Assembly (NCBI RefSeq): GCF_034039665.1
Contig: NZ_CP120131.1
Span: forward strand, 1-64,000
Direction: 5' to 3'
Source: Mammaliicoccus sp. Dog046
GTDB taxonomy: Bacteria > Bacillota > Bacilli > Staphylococcales > Staphylococcaceae
Length of the DNA: 64,000 nt
This document shows positions 1 through 10,059 of the stretch, piece after piece (positions within the stretch are counted from its first letter, which is position 1; each line of letters starts with the position of its first letter). Under the pieces are notes generated by a model. It searched no databases and was not told the DNA's origin. It was given only the letters and a program-made list of their open reading frames with translations. The translations under genes were made by a program, and so were the position numbers.

Positions 1-24
1 ATTTATATTAGAAAGAGGACCTTT

Positions 25-1365
25 ATGAATTCAAAAGAAGAAATTTGGGAGCAAGTATTATCTATTGCTGAAGAACAAATCGCTTCTGCTGGTTATAATA
101 CTTGGTTTAAAGGGACGTATTTACATCAAATAGATAGTAATCGTGCAATTGTAGTTGCACAAAGTCCTTTTGTTGCTGAGTGGTTAACTAATAAATATCA
201 TGAACATGTCATTAATTTTATTTATGAAGTGATTGGCGATAAAGTTCAAGTTAAATTTATATCAGAAGAAGATCTAGAAAGTGAAGATTTCTCAGTACCT
301 GCAAAGCAAACTAAAGAAATCGATGAACACGAAGAAATACCAAATAGTCAACTTAATAGTAACAACACATTTGATACATTTGTTATTGGTCCAGGCAATC
401 AGTTCCCACACGCAGCTTCATTAGCTGTTGCTGAAGAACCAGCGAATGCGTATAATCCATTATTTATATATGGTGGTGTTGGTTTAGGTAAGACACACCT
501 TATGCATGCAATTGGTCATTACGTCTTGGAACAGAATCCAAACGCAAATGTACTATATACATCAAGTGAGAAATTTACCAATGAATTTATCAAATCTATT
601 AGAAAAAACGATACCGAGAGCTTTAGAGACAAGTATCGTAACATTGATGTTCTACTTATAGATGATATCCAATTCATTCAAAAGAAAGAACAAACGCAAG
701 AAGAGTTCTTCCATACGTTTAATGATTTACATCAAAATAAAAAGCAAATTGTTATCTCAAGTGATCGTCCACCTAAAGAGATACCTACATTAGAAGATCG
801 TTTAAGAACACGCTTTGAATGGGGCTTAATTGTAGATATTACGCCACCAGATTTTGAAACAAGAATGGCTATTTTACAGAAGAAAATCGAAGAAGAAAAC
901 CTTGATTTGCCTGTAGAAGCACTCACATATATCGCAAACTCAATTCAATCTAATATTCGTGAATTAGAAGGTGCTTTAACAAGAGTCTTAGCCTATTCAA
1001 AACTACGCAACAAACCTATCAATACAGACTTAGTTGCTGAAGCACTTAAAGATATTATTTCTACACCGAGATCTACTAAAATCACTATTCAAGACATACA
1101 ACAAGTAGTTGGTAAGATGTATAACGTTCGCATTGAAGACTTTGCAGCTAAAAAGCGTACCAAATCCATCGCTTATCCAAGACAAATAGCTATGTACTTA
1201 TCTCGTGAATTAACGGATTTCTCTTTACCAAAGATTGGTGAAGAATTTGGTGGTCGTGATCATACAACTGTTATTCATGCTCATGAAAAAATTAAAAAAG
1301 ATCTAGAAAATAATCCTGAACTTAAAAATGATTTAGAACAACTTGAAAAACAAATCCGTGGATAA
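25..1365 (+). CDS. dnaA: Chromosomal replication initiator DnaA
   Basis: Initiator ATPase that binds DnaA boxes and opens oriC. The 446-residue product has the full family layout: an N-terminal interaction domain (about 1-80), a variable linker, an AAA+ core with Walker A GGVGLGKT (about 150-157) and Walker [10 protein letters not shown] (about 209-217), and the C-terminal DNA-binding signature [11 protein letters not shown] (about 410). The ATG follows GAAAGAGG at a normal distance. The gene is followed by DnaA boxes and then dnaN, the usual firmicute arrangement. The upstream half of the origin lies outside the window. Identification is secure. Confidence 0.98.
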   Translation: MNSKEEIWEQVLSIAEEQIASAGYNTWFKGTYLHQIDSNRAIVVAQSPFVAEWLTNKYHEHVINFIYEVIGDKVQVKFISEEDLESEDFSVPAKQTKEIDEHEEIPNSQLNSNNTFDTFVIGPGNQFPHAASLAVAEEPANAYNPLFIYGGVGLGKTHLMHAIGHYVLEQNPNANVLYTSSEKFTNEFIKSIRKNDTESFRDKYRNIDVLLIDDIQFIQKKEQTQEEFFHTFNDLHQNKKQIVISSDRPPKEIPTLEDRLRTRFEWGLIVDITPPDFETRMAILQKKIEEENLDLPVEALTYIANSIQSNIRELEGALTRVLAYSKLRNKPINTDLVAEALKDIISTPRSTKITIQDIQQVVGKMYNVRIEDFAAKKRTKSIAYPRQIAMYLSRELTDFSLPKIGEEFGGRDHTTVIHAHEKIKKDLENNPELKNDLEQLEKQIRG

Positions 1366-1450
1366 TGTGGATAAGTTGTGCACATCCATACACAAATTAT
1401 TAACATGTGAATAACTTTTGTGACGCGATTTCAAAGGGCTTATCCACCAA
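1357..1450. promoter_or_regulatory. oriC: DnaA boxes in the dnaA-dnaN intergenic part of oriC
   Basis: Perfect TTATNCACA matches lie at 1366-1374 (TGTGGATAA, reverse orientation) and 1406-1414 (TGTGAATAA). One-mismatch copies lie at 1357-1365, overlapping the dnaA stop, and at 1440-1448 (TTATCCACC). The spacer down to dnaN is AT-rich. This is the downstream part of the usual bipartite firmicute origin. Confidence 0.8.
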
Positions 1451-1530
1451 TCCACAGCCCCTATGACTATTACTATGATTTTAAAAGATATATAATTAAT
1501 ATATAACGACTGGAAGGAGTTTTATAAGTT

Positions 1531-2664
1531 ATGAAATTTACTATTCAAAGAGATTACTTTCTTAATCAACTGAATGATACATTAAAAGCTATTTCACCAA
1601 GAACAACATTACCAATACTCACAGGAATCAAAATCGATGCAACAGATAAAGGTATTATCCTCACAGGATCAGACTCTGAAATCTCAATCGAAATTACAAT
1701 CAATGAAAATATTGATGGTGAAAAAATTGTAGATATAGAAGAAAAAGGTTCTGTCGTACTTCCAGGACGTTTCTTTGTAGATATTGTTAAAAAATTACCT
1801 GGTAAAACAGTAAACATATCAACAAACGACCAATTTAAAACATTAATTACATCTGGACATTCAGAATTTAATGTTAGTGGATTAGATCCAGATCAATATC
1901 CATTATTACCTCAAGTCTCTGAAGACGATGCGATTAAATTACCAATCAAAGTATTAAAGAACATTATCGCACAAACGAACTTTGCAGTGTCCACCTCAGA
2001 AACACGTCCTGTATTAACAGGTGTAAACTGGTTAATCCAAAATAATGAATTAATCTGTACTGCAACAGATTCACATAGACTTGCTTTAAGAAAATTAAAA
2101 TTAGAAGATGAATCCATCGAAGATAAAAATGTTATCATTCCTGGTAAAGCACTTTCTGAATTAAATAAAATCGTTTCTGATTCTGAAGAAGATATCAATA
2201 TTTTCTTCGCAAGTAACCAAGTGTTATTCAAAGTTGGTCATATTAACTTTATTTCAAGATTATTAGAAGGGAATTACCCAGATACTACGAGATTATTCCC
2301 AGAAAATTATGAAACGAAGTTAACTTTAAATAATAGTGAATACTACCACGCAATTGATCGTGCATCATTATTAGCACGTGAAGGTGGAAATAACGTTATT
2401 AAATTATCAACAGATGTCGATAAATTAGAATTATCTTCAACTTCTCCAGAAATTGGTACTGTTAAAGAAGATGTATCTACAGATCATGTTGAAGGTGAAT
2501 CATTAAAAATATCATTCAACTCTAAATACATGATGGATGCATTAAAAGCCATCGACCATGATGAAGTACAAATTGAATTCTTCGGTACAATGAGACCATT
2601 TATTCTCAAACCTAAAGGCGATGAAACAGTTATACAACTTATCTTGCCAATCAGAACTTATTAA
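1531..2664 (+). CDS. dnaN: DNA polymerase III beta subunit (sliding clamp)
   Basis: Processivity clamp of the replicative polymerase. The 377-residue length is that expected for three clamp folds. It begins MKFTIQRDYFLNQLND and ends with the family-typical C-terminus LILPIRTY. The ATG follows CTGGAAGGAG. It sits directly after dnaA and the DnaA boxes, as in nearly all Firmicutes. Nothing looks unusual. Confidence 0.98.
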   Translation: MKFTIQRDYFLNQLNDTLKAISPRTTLPILTGIKIDATDKGIILTGSDSEISIEITINENIDGEKIVDIEEKGSVVLPGRFFVDIVKKLPGKTVNISTNDQFKTLITSGHSEFNVSGLDPDQYPLLPQVSEDDAIKLPIKVLKNIIAQTNFAVSTSETRPVLTGVNWLIQNNELICTATDSHRLALRKLKLEDESIEDKNVIIPGKALSELNKIVSDSEEDINIFFASNQVLFKVGHINFISRLLEGNYPDTTRLFPENYETKLTLNNSEYYHAIDRASLLAREGGNNVIKLSTDVDKLELSSTSPEIGTVKEDVSTDHVEGESLKISFNSKYMMDALKAIDHDEVQIEFFGTMRPFILKPKGDETVIQLILPIRTY

Positions 2665-2671
2665 TAGACTT

Positions 2672-2702
2672 AAGCGAAACAGTGAGCTGTTTCGCTTTTT
2701 TT
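2672..2702 (+). terminator. Rho-independent terminator after dnaN
   Basis: The arms AGCGAAACAG and CTGTTTCGCT enclose TGAG and are followed by a run of T. It separates the dnaA-dnaN unit from the inserted regulator/ABC block. Confidence 0.9.
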
Positions 2703-2712
2703 ATGTTCATCG

Positions 2713-2768
2713 TGTCAAGTTTGCTTGACATGTAATCGTGTTTTAGATAATGTAAAGTTAACTTGACA
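2713..2768 (+). promoter_or_regulatory. Promoter with two 18-bp operator dyads upstream of the XRE regulator
   Basis: Two almost identical imperfect palindromes are visible: TGTCAAGTTTGCTTGACA at 2713-2730 and TGTAAAGTTAACTTGACA at 2751-2768. The first contains a consensus -35 (TTGACA, 2725-2730). A -10-like GATAAT lies at 2746-2751, so the second dyad covers the likely transcription start. Autoregulation by the adjacent XRE protein is inferred from position. Confidence 0.65.
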
Positions 2769-2781
2769 GGAAGTGGTTATA

Positions 2782-3021
2782 TTGAAAAACAAAGTTTATG
2801 AATATCGTACTCAGAAAAAAATAACGCAAAGTGAATTATCGAGATTAGTGAATGTATCAAGACAAACAATCAATTCGATTGAACGTAACAAATTTAATCC
2901 AACGTTAGTGTTGGCACATAAGCTTTCTCAAGTATTCGGAGTATCGATTGATGAAATGTTTATTTTTGAAGAAGATGAAAATATTGATTTTGCTTTAATG
3001 CAATCAGAAGGGGAGGAATAG
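2782..3021 (+). CDS. XRE-family small transcriptional regulator
   Basis: A 79-residue Cro/CI-type helix-turn-helix protein of the YozG-like single-domain class. The helix-turn-helix is visible as ITQSELSRLVNVSRQTINSI, followed by the NPTLVLAHKLSQVFGVSIDEMF segment (about residues 38-59) usual in this family. The start is most likely TTG at 2782, which has AGGAAGTGG at good spacing. An in-frame GTG at 2773 would sit on top of that RBS. It lies just upstream of an ABC-transporter pair and downstream of two matching operator dyads, so it probably controls itself and the transporter (inference). Confidence 0.85.
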   Translation: MKNKVYEYRTQKKITQSELSRLVNVSRQTINSIERNKFNPTLVLAHKLSQVFGVSIDEMFIFEEDENIDFALMQSEGEE

Positions 3022-3026
3022 TTTGA

Positions 3027-3926
3027 ATGACGTTATTAATTAAAGATGTATCCAAAAAATTTAAAGACTTTACAGCTGTACATGAGGTTAATTTAGAAGT
3101 ACCAGCTGGCACAATGTATGGATTCCTTGGTGGTAATGGTGCGGGGAAGACAACGACGTTTCGTATGATATTAGGATTATTGCCAAAAACATCTGGTGTT
3201 GTTACTTTCAACGACAGACCGATTGATTATTCAATGACAAATACAGTCGGATATTTACCAGAAGAAAGAGGTTTGCATCCGAAATTAAAAGTATGGGAAC
3301 AAGTCCATTATTCAGCAAAGCTTAAAGGCATGAATAAAAAAGACATCGACAGAGAGTTAGATTATTGGTTAAAGCGATTTGATGCATTTCAAAATAAAGA
3401 AAAAAAGATTGAAGCACTGTCGAAAGGGAATCAACAAAAAGTTCAATTAATTGCATCAATCATTCATAAGCCAGACTTGTTAATTCTGGATGAACCGTTT
3501 AGTGGTCTAGATCCAGTAAACGTAGAATTACTAAAATCTGCAGTTAAAGACTTAAAAGAAAGTGGTACAACGATTATCTTTAGTTCTCACCGAATGGAAC
3601 ATGTAGAAGAACTGTGTGACTATATATGCATCATGAATAAAGGGAAATCGATTGTTTCAGGTTCTATTGACAAAGTTAAAGACGATTTCGGTAAAAAAGA
3701 TATCTTCATCGAGGGAGAATATGACTTTACATTCTTAAAAGATTTCGAAGGTGTCGAACAATTCGAATCAACTAAAAAAGGTGTAAAACTAACAATCTCA
3801 GATGAAACGTACGCAGAAGCTATTTATCAAAATGTAATTAAACTTGGATATTTAAAACGATTCCATGTTGCTGAGCCATCTCTCAACGATATCTTTATTG
3901 CTAAAGTAGGTGAACAAAATGAATAA
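3027..3926 (+). CDS. ABC transporter ATP-binding protein (NatA/YhaQ-like)
   Basis: The 299-residue ATPase subunit of an ABC-2 type exporter. Walker A GGNGAGKTT (about residues 35-43), the degenerate signature LSKGNQQKVQ and Walker B LLILDEPFSGLDP are visible. A C-terminal extension after about residue 215 is typical of NatA/YhaQ-type proteins. It starts 5 nt after the XRE stop and overlaps the permease gene. The substrate cannot be read from the sequence; related systems export sodium, peptides or antimicrobials. Confidence 0.9.
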   Translation: MTLLIKDVSKKFKDFTAVHEVNLEVPAGTMYGFLGGNGAGKTTTFRMILGLLPKTSGVVTFNDRPIDYSMTNTVGYLPEERGLHPKLKVWEQVHYSAKLKGMNKKDIDRELDYWLKRFDAFQNKEKKIEALSKGNQQKVQLIASIIHKPDLLILDEPFSGLDPVNVELLKSAVKDLKESGTTIIFSSHRMEHVEELCDYICIMNKGKSIVSGSIDKVKDDFGKKDIFIEGEYDFTFLKDFEGVEQFESTKKGVKLTISDETYAEAIYQNVIKLGYLKRFHVAEPSLNDIFIAKVGEQNE

Positions 3927-5163
3927 ATTTACAACGACATTTAATTTAACTTATTTGCAAAAGGTAAAAAGTAAGTCATTTATCATAATGACTGCAATAT
4001 TTATGATTTTTATATTTGGATTAAGCAACGTTGATAAAATTATAGAACTATTTGATAACGACAGTAAGACTGTTGCCATACAGACAGATAACGAAATGGT
4101 TTATAAAACGTTAGAAAAGCAATATAAGCAAAGTGATGATATCAAGAAAGTGAAGAAAGTATCGCTTAAAGAAGGTAAAAAGGGCGTTGAAAGCGAAAAG
4201 TATAAACGTTTGGTTCAAGTGAATGTTAACGCAGAAAAAGTTTCAGGTACGATTTATGAAAAAGGAAAAGTAAGTGAAAAAGAGAAATTAACTTTACAAA
4301 CGACGTTAAGTCAAATGCAATCGTCATTGACGGCTCAAAAACTTAAACTATCACAAGAAGATTTAAAAACATTAAACACGCCAAGTAAAGTTGATACTCA
4401 AGAAATAAAATCAGACAATCAGCAATCCAATAAAATAAATCCAAAGGTACAATCGTTAAATACAGCTGTTGTATATATCATTATTTGCTTATCAGTCTTT
4501 ATTGTGATGAACTACGTTAACCAAATCGGTTCTGAAATTGCGACTGAGAAGACAACACGTGTCATTGAAATGATTGTTACAAGTGTGAAACCATCTATAC
4601 ACGTCACTGCGAAAATTCTTGCTGTGATAGCAGTAGCATTTACACAGCTTTTCTTTATAGCACTTGCGATTGTGATTAGTATCTTTGCTTTTGATTTGAA
4701 AGGATTGTTTGAAGCAGCTGGTGTACAATATGGCCCTGAGACGACAAAAATCATCATATATGGAACGATATTCTTAATTTTGGCTGTTATATCCTATATT
4801 TCATTAGCGGCTATTCTAGGGGCGCTGACGAGCCGTATAGAAGATCTCGCTCAATCAATGATGCCAGTTAATTTTATAGCTTTAGCGTCGTTTTATATTG
4901 CATTATTCAGCATGTCTAATCCAGATACATTACTTGTTAAAATCACAAGCTTCATTCCGTTACTGTCTCCAATGGTCATGTTATTGAGAACGTTATCTGA
5001 AACGACACCAGAGTGGCACTTAATATTAGGTATTGTGATATCCGTACTAACAAGTGTTATCTTACTGATTATTGCAGCAAGAACATATCGTGGCAGTGTG
5101 CTCACTTATGAAAAAGGCATTGTAAAGAATTTCAAAAATGCATTAAATATAACAAAGTCATAA
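3919..5163 (+). CDS. ABC-2 family permease (NatB/YhaP-like)
   Basis: A membrane partner of the preceding ATPase, about 414 residues. One N-terminal membrane segment (about 17-38) is followed by a long hydrophilic, extracytoplasmic loop rich in Lys and Gln, and then five or so hydrophobic segments in the C-terminal half. This is the topology of the ABC-2 type 3 permeases. The likely ATG at 3919 overlaps the ATPase stop by 8 nt and has AGGTG upstream; the in-frame GTG at 3910 is less well placed. With the XRE gene it forms a three-gene unit between dnaN and yaaA that S. aureus lacks at this locus. Confidence 0.85.
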   Translation: MNKFTTTFNLTYLQKVKSKSFIIMTAIFMIFIFGLSNVDKIIELFDNDSKTVAIQTDNEMVYKTLEKQYKQSDDIKKVKKVSLKEGKKGVESEKYKRLVQVNVNAEKVSGTIYEKGKVSEKEKLTLQTTLSQMQSSLTAQKLKLSQEDLKTLNTPSKVDTQEIKSDNQQSNKINPKVQSLNTAVVYIIICLSVFIVMNYVNQIGSEIATEKTTRVIEMIVTSVKPSIHVTAKILAVIAVAFTQLFFIALAIVISIFAFDLKGLFEAAGVQYGPETTKIIIYGTIFLILAVISYISLAAILGALTSRIEDLAQSMMPVNFIALASFYIALFSMSNPDTLLVKITSFIPLLSPMVMLLRTLSETTPEWHLILGIVISVLTSVILLIIAARTYRGSVLTYEKGIVKNFKNALNITKS

Positions 5164-5289
5164 ATATTAAAGCGTAAATGCCCAGAATCTGTCACAAAAC
5201 CTTAATGAATTTTTGTAGAACAGTATAGAATTTACTGAAAGGTTATTATAAAATTTATATTAATAACTAAGGAGATTGAGGGATTTTAT

Positions 5290-6021
5290 ATGGCAAATAA
5301 GAATAGTAACGGGAATATCATGTTTCTTATGATAACAATACTTGTAATTGTTGTTGGTATCGTATTACTTGTTGTATTTGGTGGGAACGGTAGCAGCAAC
5401 AAAGAAGATAGTTTATTTGATCGAACTGTTAAAGCAATGGACTTGTCTAAAGATACAGCAAAGAATCCAACGCATAAAAAAGACAAAGCAAAAGTTCAAA
5501 TCGTAGAATTTGGAGATTTCAAATGCCCATCTTGTAAAGCTTTTGAAACAAATTATATGGATCAACTTGAGAAAGATTATATAAATAAAGACAAAGTAGA
5601 ATATCGATTTGTGAATGCACCATTCCATGGAGACGGTTCTGAACTAGGCGGTGCATCAGCACATGCTGTTTATAAAGTTGCACCAGATGCGTATTGGAAT
5701 TATCACAGAGCATTATTTGAAGCACAACCAGATGATCACAATGAACAAAGTGATGACGAATGGTTAACGCTAAAAGTAGTTCAAAAAGCAGTAGACAACT
5801 TAGATATTGATAAAGCTAAAAAAGATGAAATCATGAAGTTAGTCAAAGATAGAAATTCAGAATCATATAAACAAATGAAAAATGATTCGGATTTAGTGAA
5901 AAAATATGATGTCACTATGACACCAACTATTGTTATAGATGGCAAAGTACTTGCTGATCCAATGGACTTTGATAAAGTAACTAAAGCAATCGATCAAGCA
6001 GTAAAAAAGAAAGAAAAATAA
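5290..6021 (+). CDS. bdbD: DsbA-family thiol:disulfide oxidoreductase (BdbD-like)
   Basis: A membrane-anchored extracytoplasmic oxidoreductase expected to introduce disulfides into secreted proteins. Residues about 10-34 form a single N-terminal membrane anchor. The thioredoxin-like domain carries the CXXC active site in FKCPSCKAFE (Cys at about 78 and 81) and a cis-proline region in MTPTIVIDGK near the C-terminus. It is 243 residues long with RBS AAGGAG. The next gene encodes its quinone-linked partner BdbC, 10-20 nt downstream, so the two form a redox pair as in Bacillus BdbDC. Confidence 0.9.
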   Translation: MANKNSNGNIMFLMITILVIVVGIVLLVVFGGNGSSNKEDSLFDRTVKAMDLSKDTAKNPTHKKDKAKVQIVEFGDFKCPSCKAFETNYMDQLEKDYINKDKVEYRFVNAPFHGDGSELGGASAHAVYKVAPDAYWNYHRALFEAQPDDHNEQSDDEWLTLKVVQKAVDNLDIDKAKKDEIMKLVKDRNSESYKQMKNDSDLVKKYDVTMTPTIVIDGKVLADPMDFDKVTKAIDQAVKKKEK

Positions 6022-6040
6022 CTTAAAATAGGTGATATAT

Positions 6041-6454
6041 TTGAAACAGCAATATGCACTATTTATTTCCTGGGTAATTGCTTTAGTTGCAATGCTTGGT
6101 AGCTTGTATTTTAGTGAAATACGCGAATTTGTACCGTGTACACTATGTTGGTTCCAGAGAATATGCATGTATCCACTCGTATTAATTTTAGGAATCGGTT
6201 CGTTTCAGAATGACTATAATGTGAAAAAGATCGCATTGCCGTTATCTTTAATAGGACTATGTATATCAACGTGGCATTATTTAGAACAGAAAGTACCTGG
6301 TTTTGCTGAAATTAAGCCGTGTACGCAAGGTGTGCCATGTACTTCTGAATATATCAATGTATTTGGCTTTGTAACGATACCATTCTTAGCAGGATTAGCA
6401 TTTTTATTAATAAGTTTAATTTTAATCTTTGTTAAGAAAGAAAAGCATATTTAA
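6041..6454 (+). CDS. bdbC: Disulfide oxidoreductase BdbC (DsbB family)
   Basis: A four-helix membrane protein that reoxidises BdbD and passes electrons to quinone. The first cysteine pair is in CTLCWFQR and the second in CTQGVPC, both in extracytoplasmic loops as required. TTG at 6041 is preferred because AGGTG lies about 7 nt upstream; an in-frame GTG at 6032 lies inside that RBS. This gives about 137 residues. It is translated directly after bdbD. Confidence 0.9.
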   Translation: MKQQYALFISWVIALVAMLGSLYFSEIREFVPCTLCWFQRICMYPLVLILGIGSFQNDYNVKKIALPLSLIGLCISTWHYLEQKVPGFAEIKPCTQGVPCTSEYINVFGFVTIPFLAGLAFLLISLILIFVKKEKHI

Positions 6455-6467
6455 AATTCAAATTGAG

Positions 6468-6640
6468 GTGGGAGCGGGACAGAAATCTAATTTATATAAA
6501 AAGATTTCGTATTCCCGCTCCGGCAAGGATGACTAGAGTTGAAGAAAGCTTGATACAAGCGTATTTTCAACTCAGTCATCTACTGCCAAGATACTAAAAG
6601 AGATTGAGACATTACATTATGTCCCAATCTCTTATTTTTA
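6468..6640. repeat. Dispersed intergenic repeat, copy A (three hairpins)
   Basis: About 170 bp with three foldable parts: GGGAGCGGGAC pairing with the TTCCCGCTCC segment, a GATGACTAGAGTTGAA arm pairing with TTCAACTCAGTCATC, and an AGAGATTGAGAC / GTCCCAATCTCT stem followed by T-rich sequence. The whole unit recurs in opposite orientation at 28184-28355. The last stem can act as a terminator for bdbC. Confidence 0.8.
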
Positions 6641-6740
6641 TTTAATTAAATAACGTGCAAGAAAAGCATTCAAAAACATGATTTTTTATGGAAAAAAAGG
6701 TATAATATAGAGATGACTAATTAAGATTGGAGTGAAGATA

Positions 6741-6962
6741 GTGGTAAAAGATATCTCAGTTGAAGACGATATAACTTTAGGTCAATTCCTAAAAAATGAA
6801 GGCGTCATCGGAACGGGTGGTCAGGCTAAATGGTTCCTCCAAGATGAAGAAGTATTGATCAACGGTGAACGTGAAACACGCCGTGGCAAAAAATTACATG
6901 ATGGTGACATAATTGAAGTGCCTTTTGAAGGACAATTTCGAATTAACCATCAAAGTGAATAA
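6741..6962 (+). CDS. yaaA: S4-domain RNA-binding protein YaaA
   Basis: A small S4-like protein of about 73 residues found next to recF in Firmicutes; its RNA target is not established. Recognisable segments are DDITLGQFLKNEG, GGQAKWFLQD and VLINGERETRRGKKL, the core of the S4 fold. GTG at 6741 (MVKDIS) is the likely start, with TTGGAGTG upstream; another GTG at 6732 is too close to that RBS. It ends 3 nt before recF. Confidence 0.92.
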   Translation: MVKDISVEDDITLGQFLKNEGVIGTGGQAKWFLQDEEVLINGERETRRGKKLHDGDIIEVPFEGQFRINHQSE

Positions 6963-6965
6963 GTT

Positions 6966-8081
6966 ATGATATTAAAGCAACTTACTTTAAATCATTATCG
7001 AAATTATGAAAAGTGTACACTTCAATTCAATTCAAATGTAAATATATTAATTGGCGAAAATGCCCAAGGTAAGACGAATTTACTGGAATCTATTTATACA
7101 CTAGCTTTAGCTAAGAGCCATAGAACCTCAAATGATAAAGAACTCATACAGTTTGGTGAAGAGTATGGTAAAATAGAAGGTGTACTTAACTATCGTCATG
7201 GAACTATGCCTATTTCGTTAATCATTACAAAAAAGGGCAAAAAGGCGAAAGTAAATCATTTAGAACAAAGCCGATTAACACAATATATCGGTCATTTAAA
7301 TGTGGTGTTGTTCGCACCAGAAGATTTGAATATTGTAAAGGGAAGCCCGCAAATCAGACGACGTTTTATTGATATGGAACTCGGTCAGATGTCTGCGGTC
7401 TATTTAAATCATTTATCTAATTATCAAAGATTACTTAAACAGAAGAATCATTATCTCAAGCAATTACAAATTGGGAAGATGAAAGATCGAACAATGTTAG
7501 AAGTATTTAACGAACAATTTTCAGAAGCGGCAGCAAATGTGACATTAAAACGTGCACAATTTATTAGCGAATTAGAAAAAATCGCAGAAGTTATTCATCA
7601 AGGTATTACAAGTCAAAATGAAACTTTAACAGTGCAATATGAACCTAATATTAAACTTGCTGAAACATACCAAGATGTAACGGAGTTGAAAGATGCATTT
7701 TATGAATTTTTAAATACTTCAATGGACAAAGAAATTGAACGTGGAAGTGCTAGATTTGGTCCACACCGTGACGATATCAGTTTCCATGTAAATGATATGA
7801 ATGTACAAACTTATGGTTCTCAAGGACAACAGCGTACAACAGCATTATCTATTAAACTTGCCGAAATCGAATTAATCAATCAAGTTGTAGGTGAATATCC
7901 AATATTGCTGTTAGACGATGTATTAAGTGAACTTGATGATAAGAGACAAACCCATTTGTTGAGTACAATTCAAGAGAAGGTTCAAACTTTTGTTACTACA
8001 ACATCTGTAGATGGAATTGAACATGAAATTATGAAAGATGCCAAGGTATTTAATGTATCTAAAGGCAATATTATTGAGTAG
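6966..8081 (+). CDS. recF: DNA replication/repair protein RecF
   Basis: An SMC-like ABC ATPase that helps load RecA at gaps. It is 371 residues long. Walker [13 protein letters not shown] (about 31-42), the signature region [17 protein letters not shown] and Walker [13 protein letters not shown] are all present. It starts 3 nt after yaaA and precedes gyrB, the conserved gene order, and is probably translated with yaaA. Confidence 0.97.
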   Translation: MILKQLTLNHYRNYEKCTLQFNSNVNILIGENAQGKTNLLESIYTLALAKSHRTSNDKELIQFGEEYGKIEGVLNYRHGTMPISLIITKKGKKAKVNHLEQSRLTQYIGHLNVVLFAPEDLNIVKGSPQIRRRFIDMELGQMSAVYLNHLSNYQRLLKQKNHYLKQLQIGKMKDRTMLEVFNEQFSEAAANVTLKRAQFISELEKIAEVIHQGITSQNETLTVQYEPNIKLAETYQDVTELKDAFYEFLNTSMDKEIERGSARFGPHRDDISFHVNDMNVQTYGSQGQQRTTALSIKLAEIELINQVVGEYPILLLDDVLSELDDKRQTHLLSTIQEKVQTFVTTTSVDGIEHEIMKDAKVFNVSKGNIIE

Positions 8082-8091
8082 ATGAAAGTGA

Positions 8092-10026
<1,935 letters not shown>

Positions 10027-10059
10027 AGCATCATTTACGATTTAAGGAGGATATGATTA

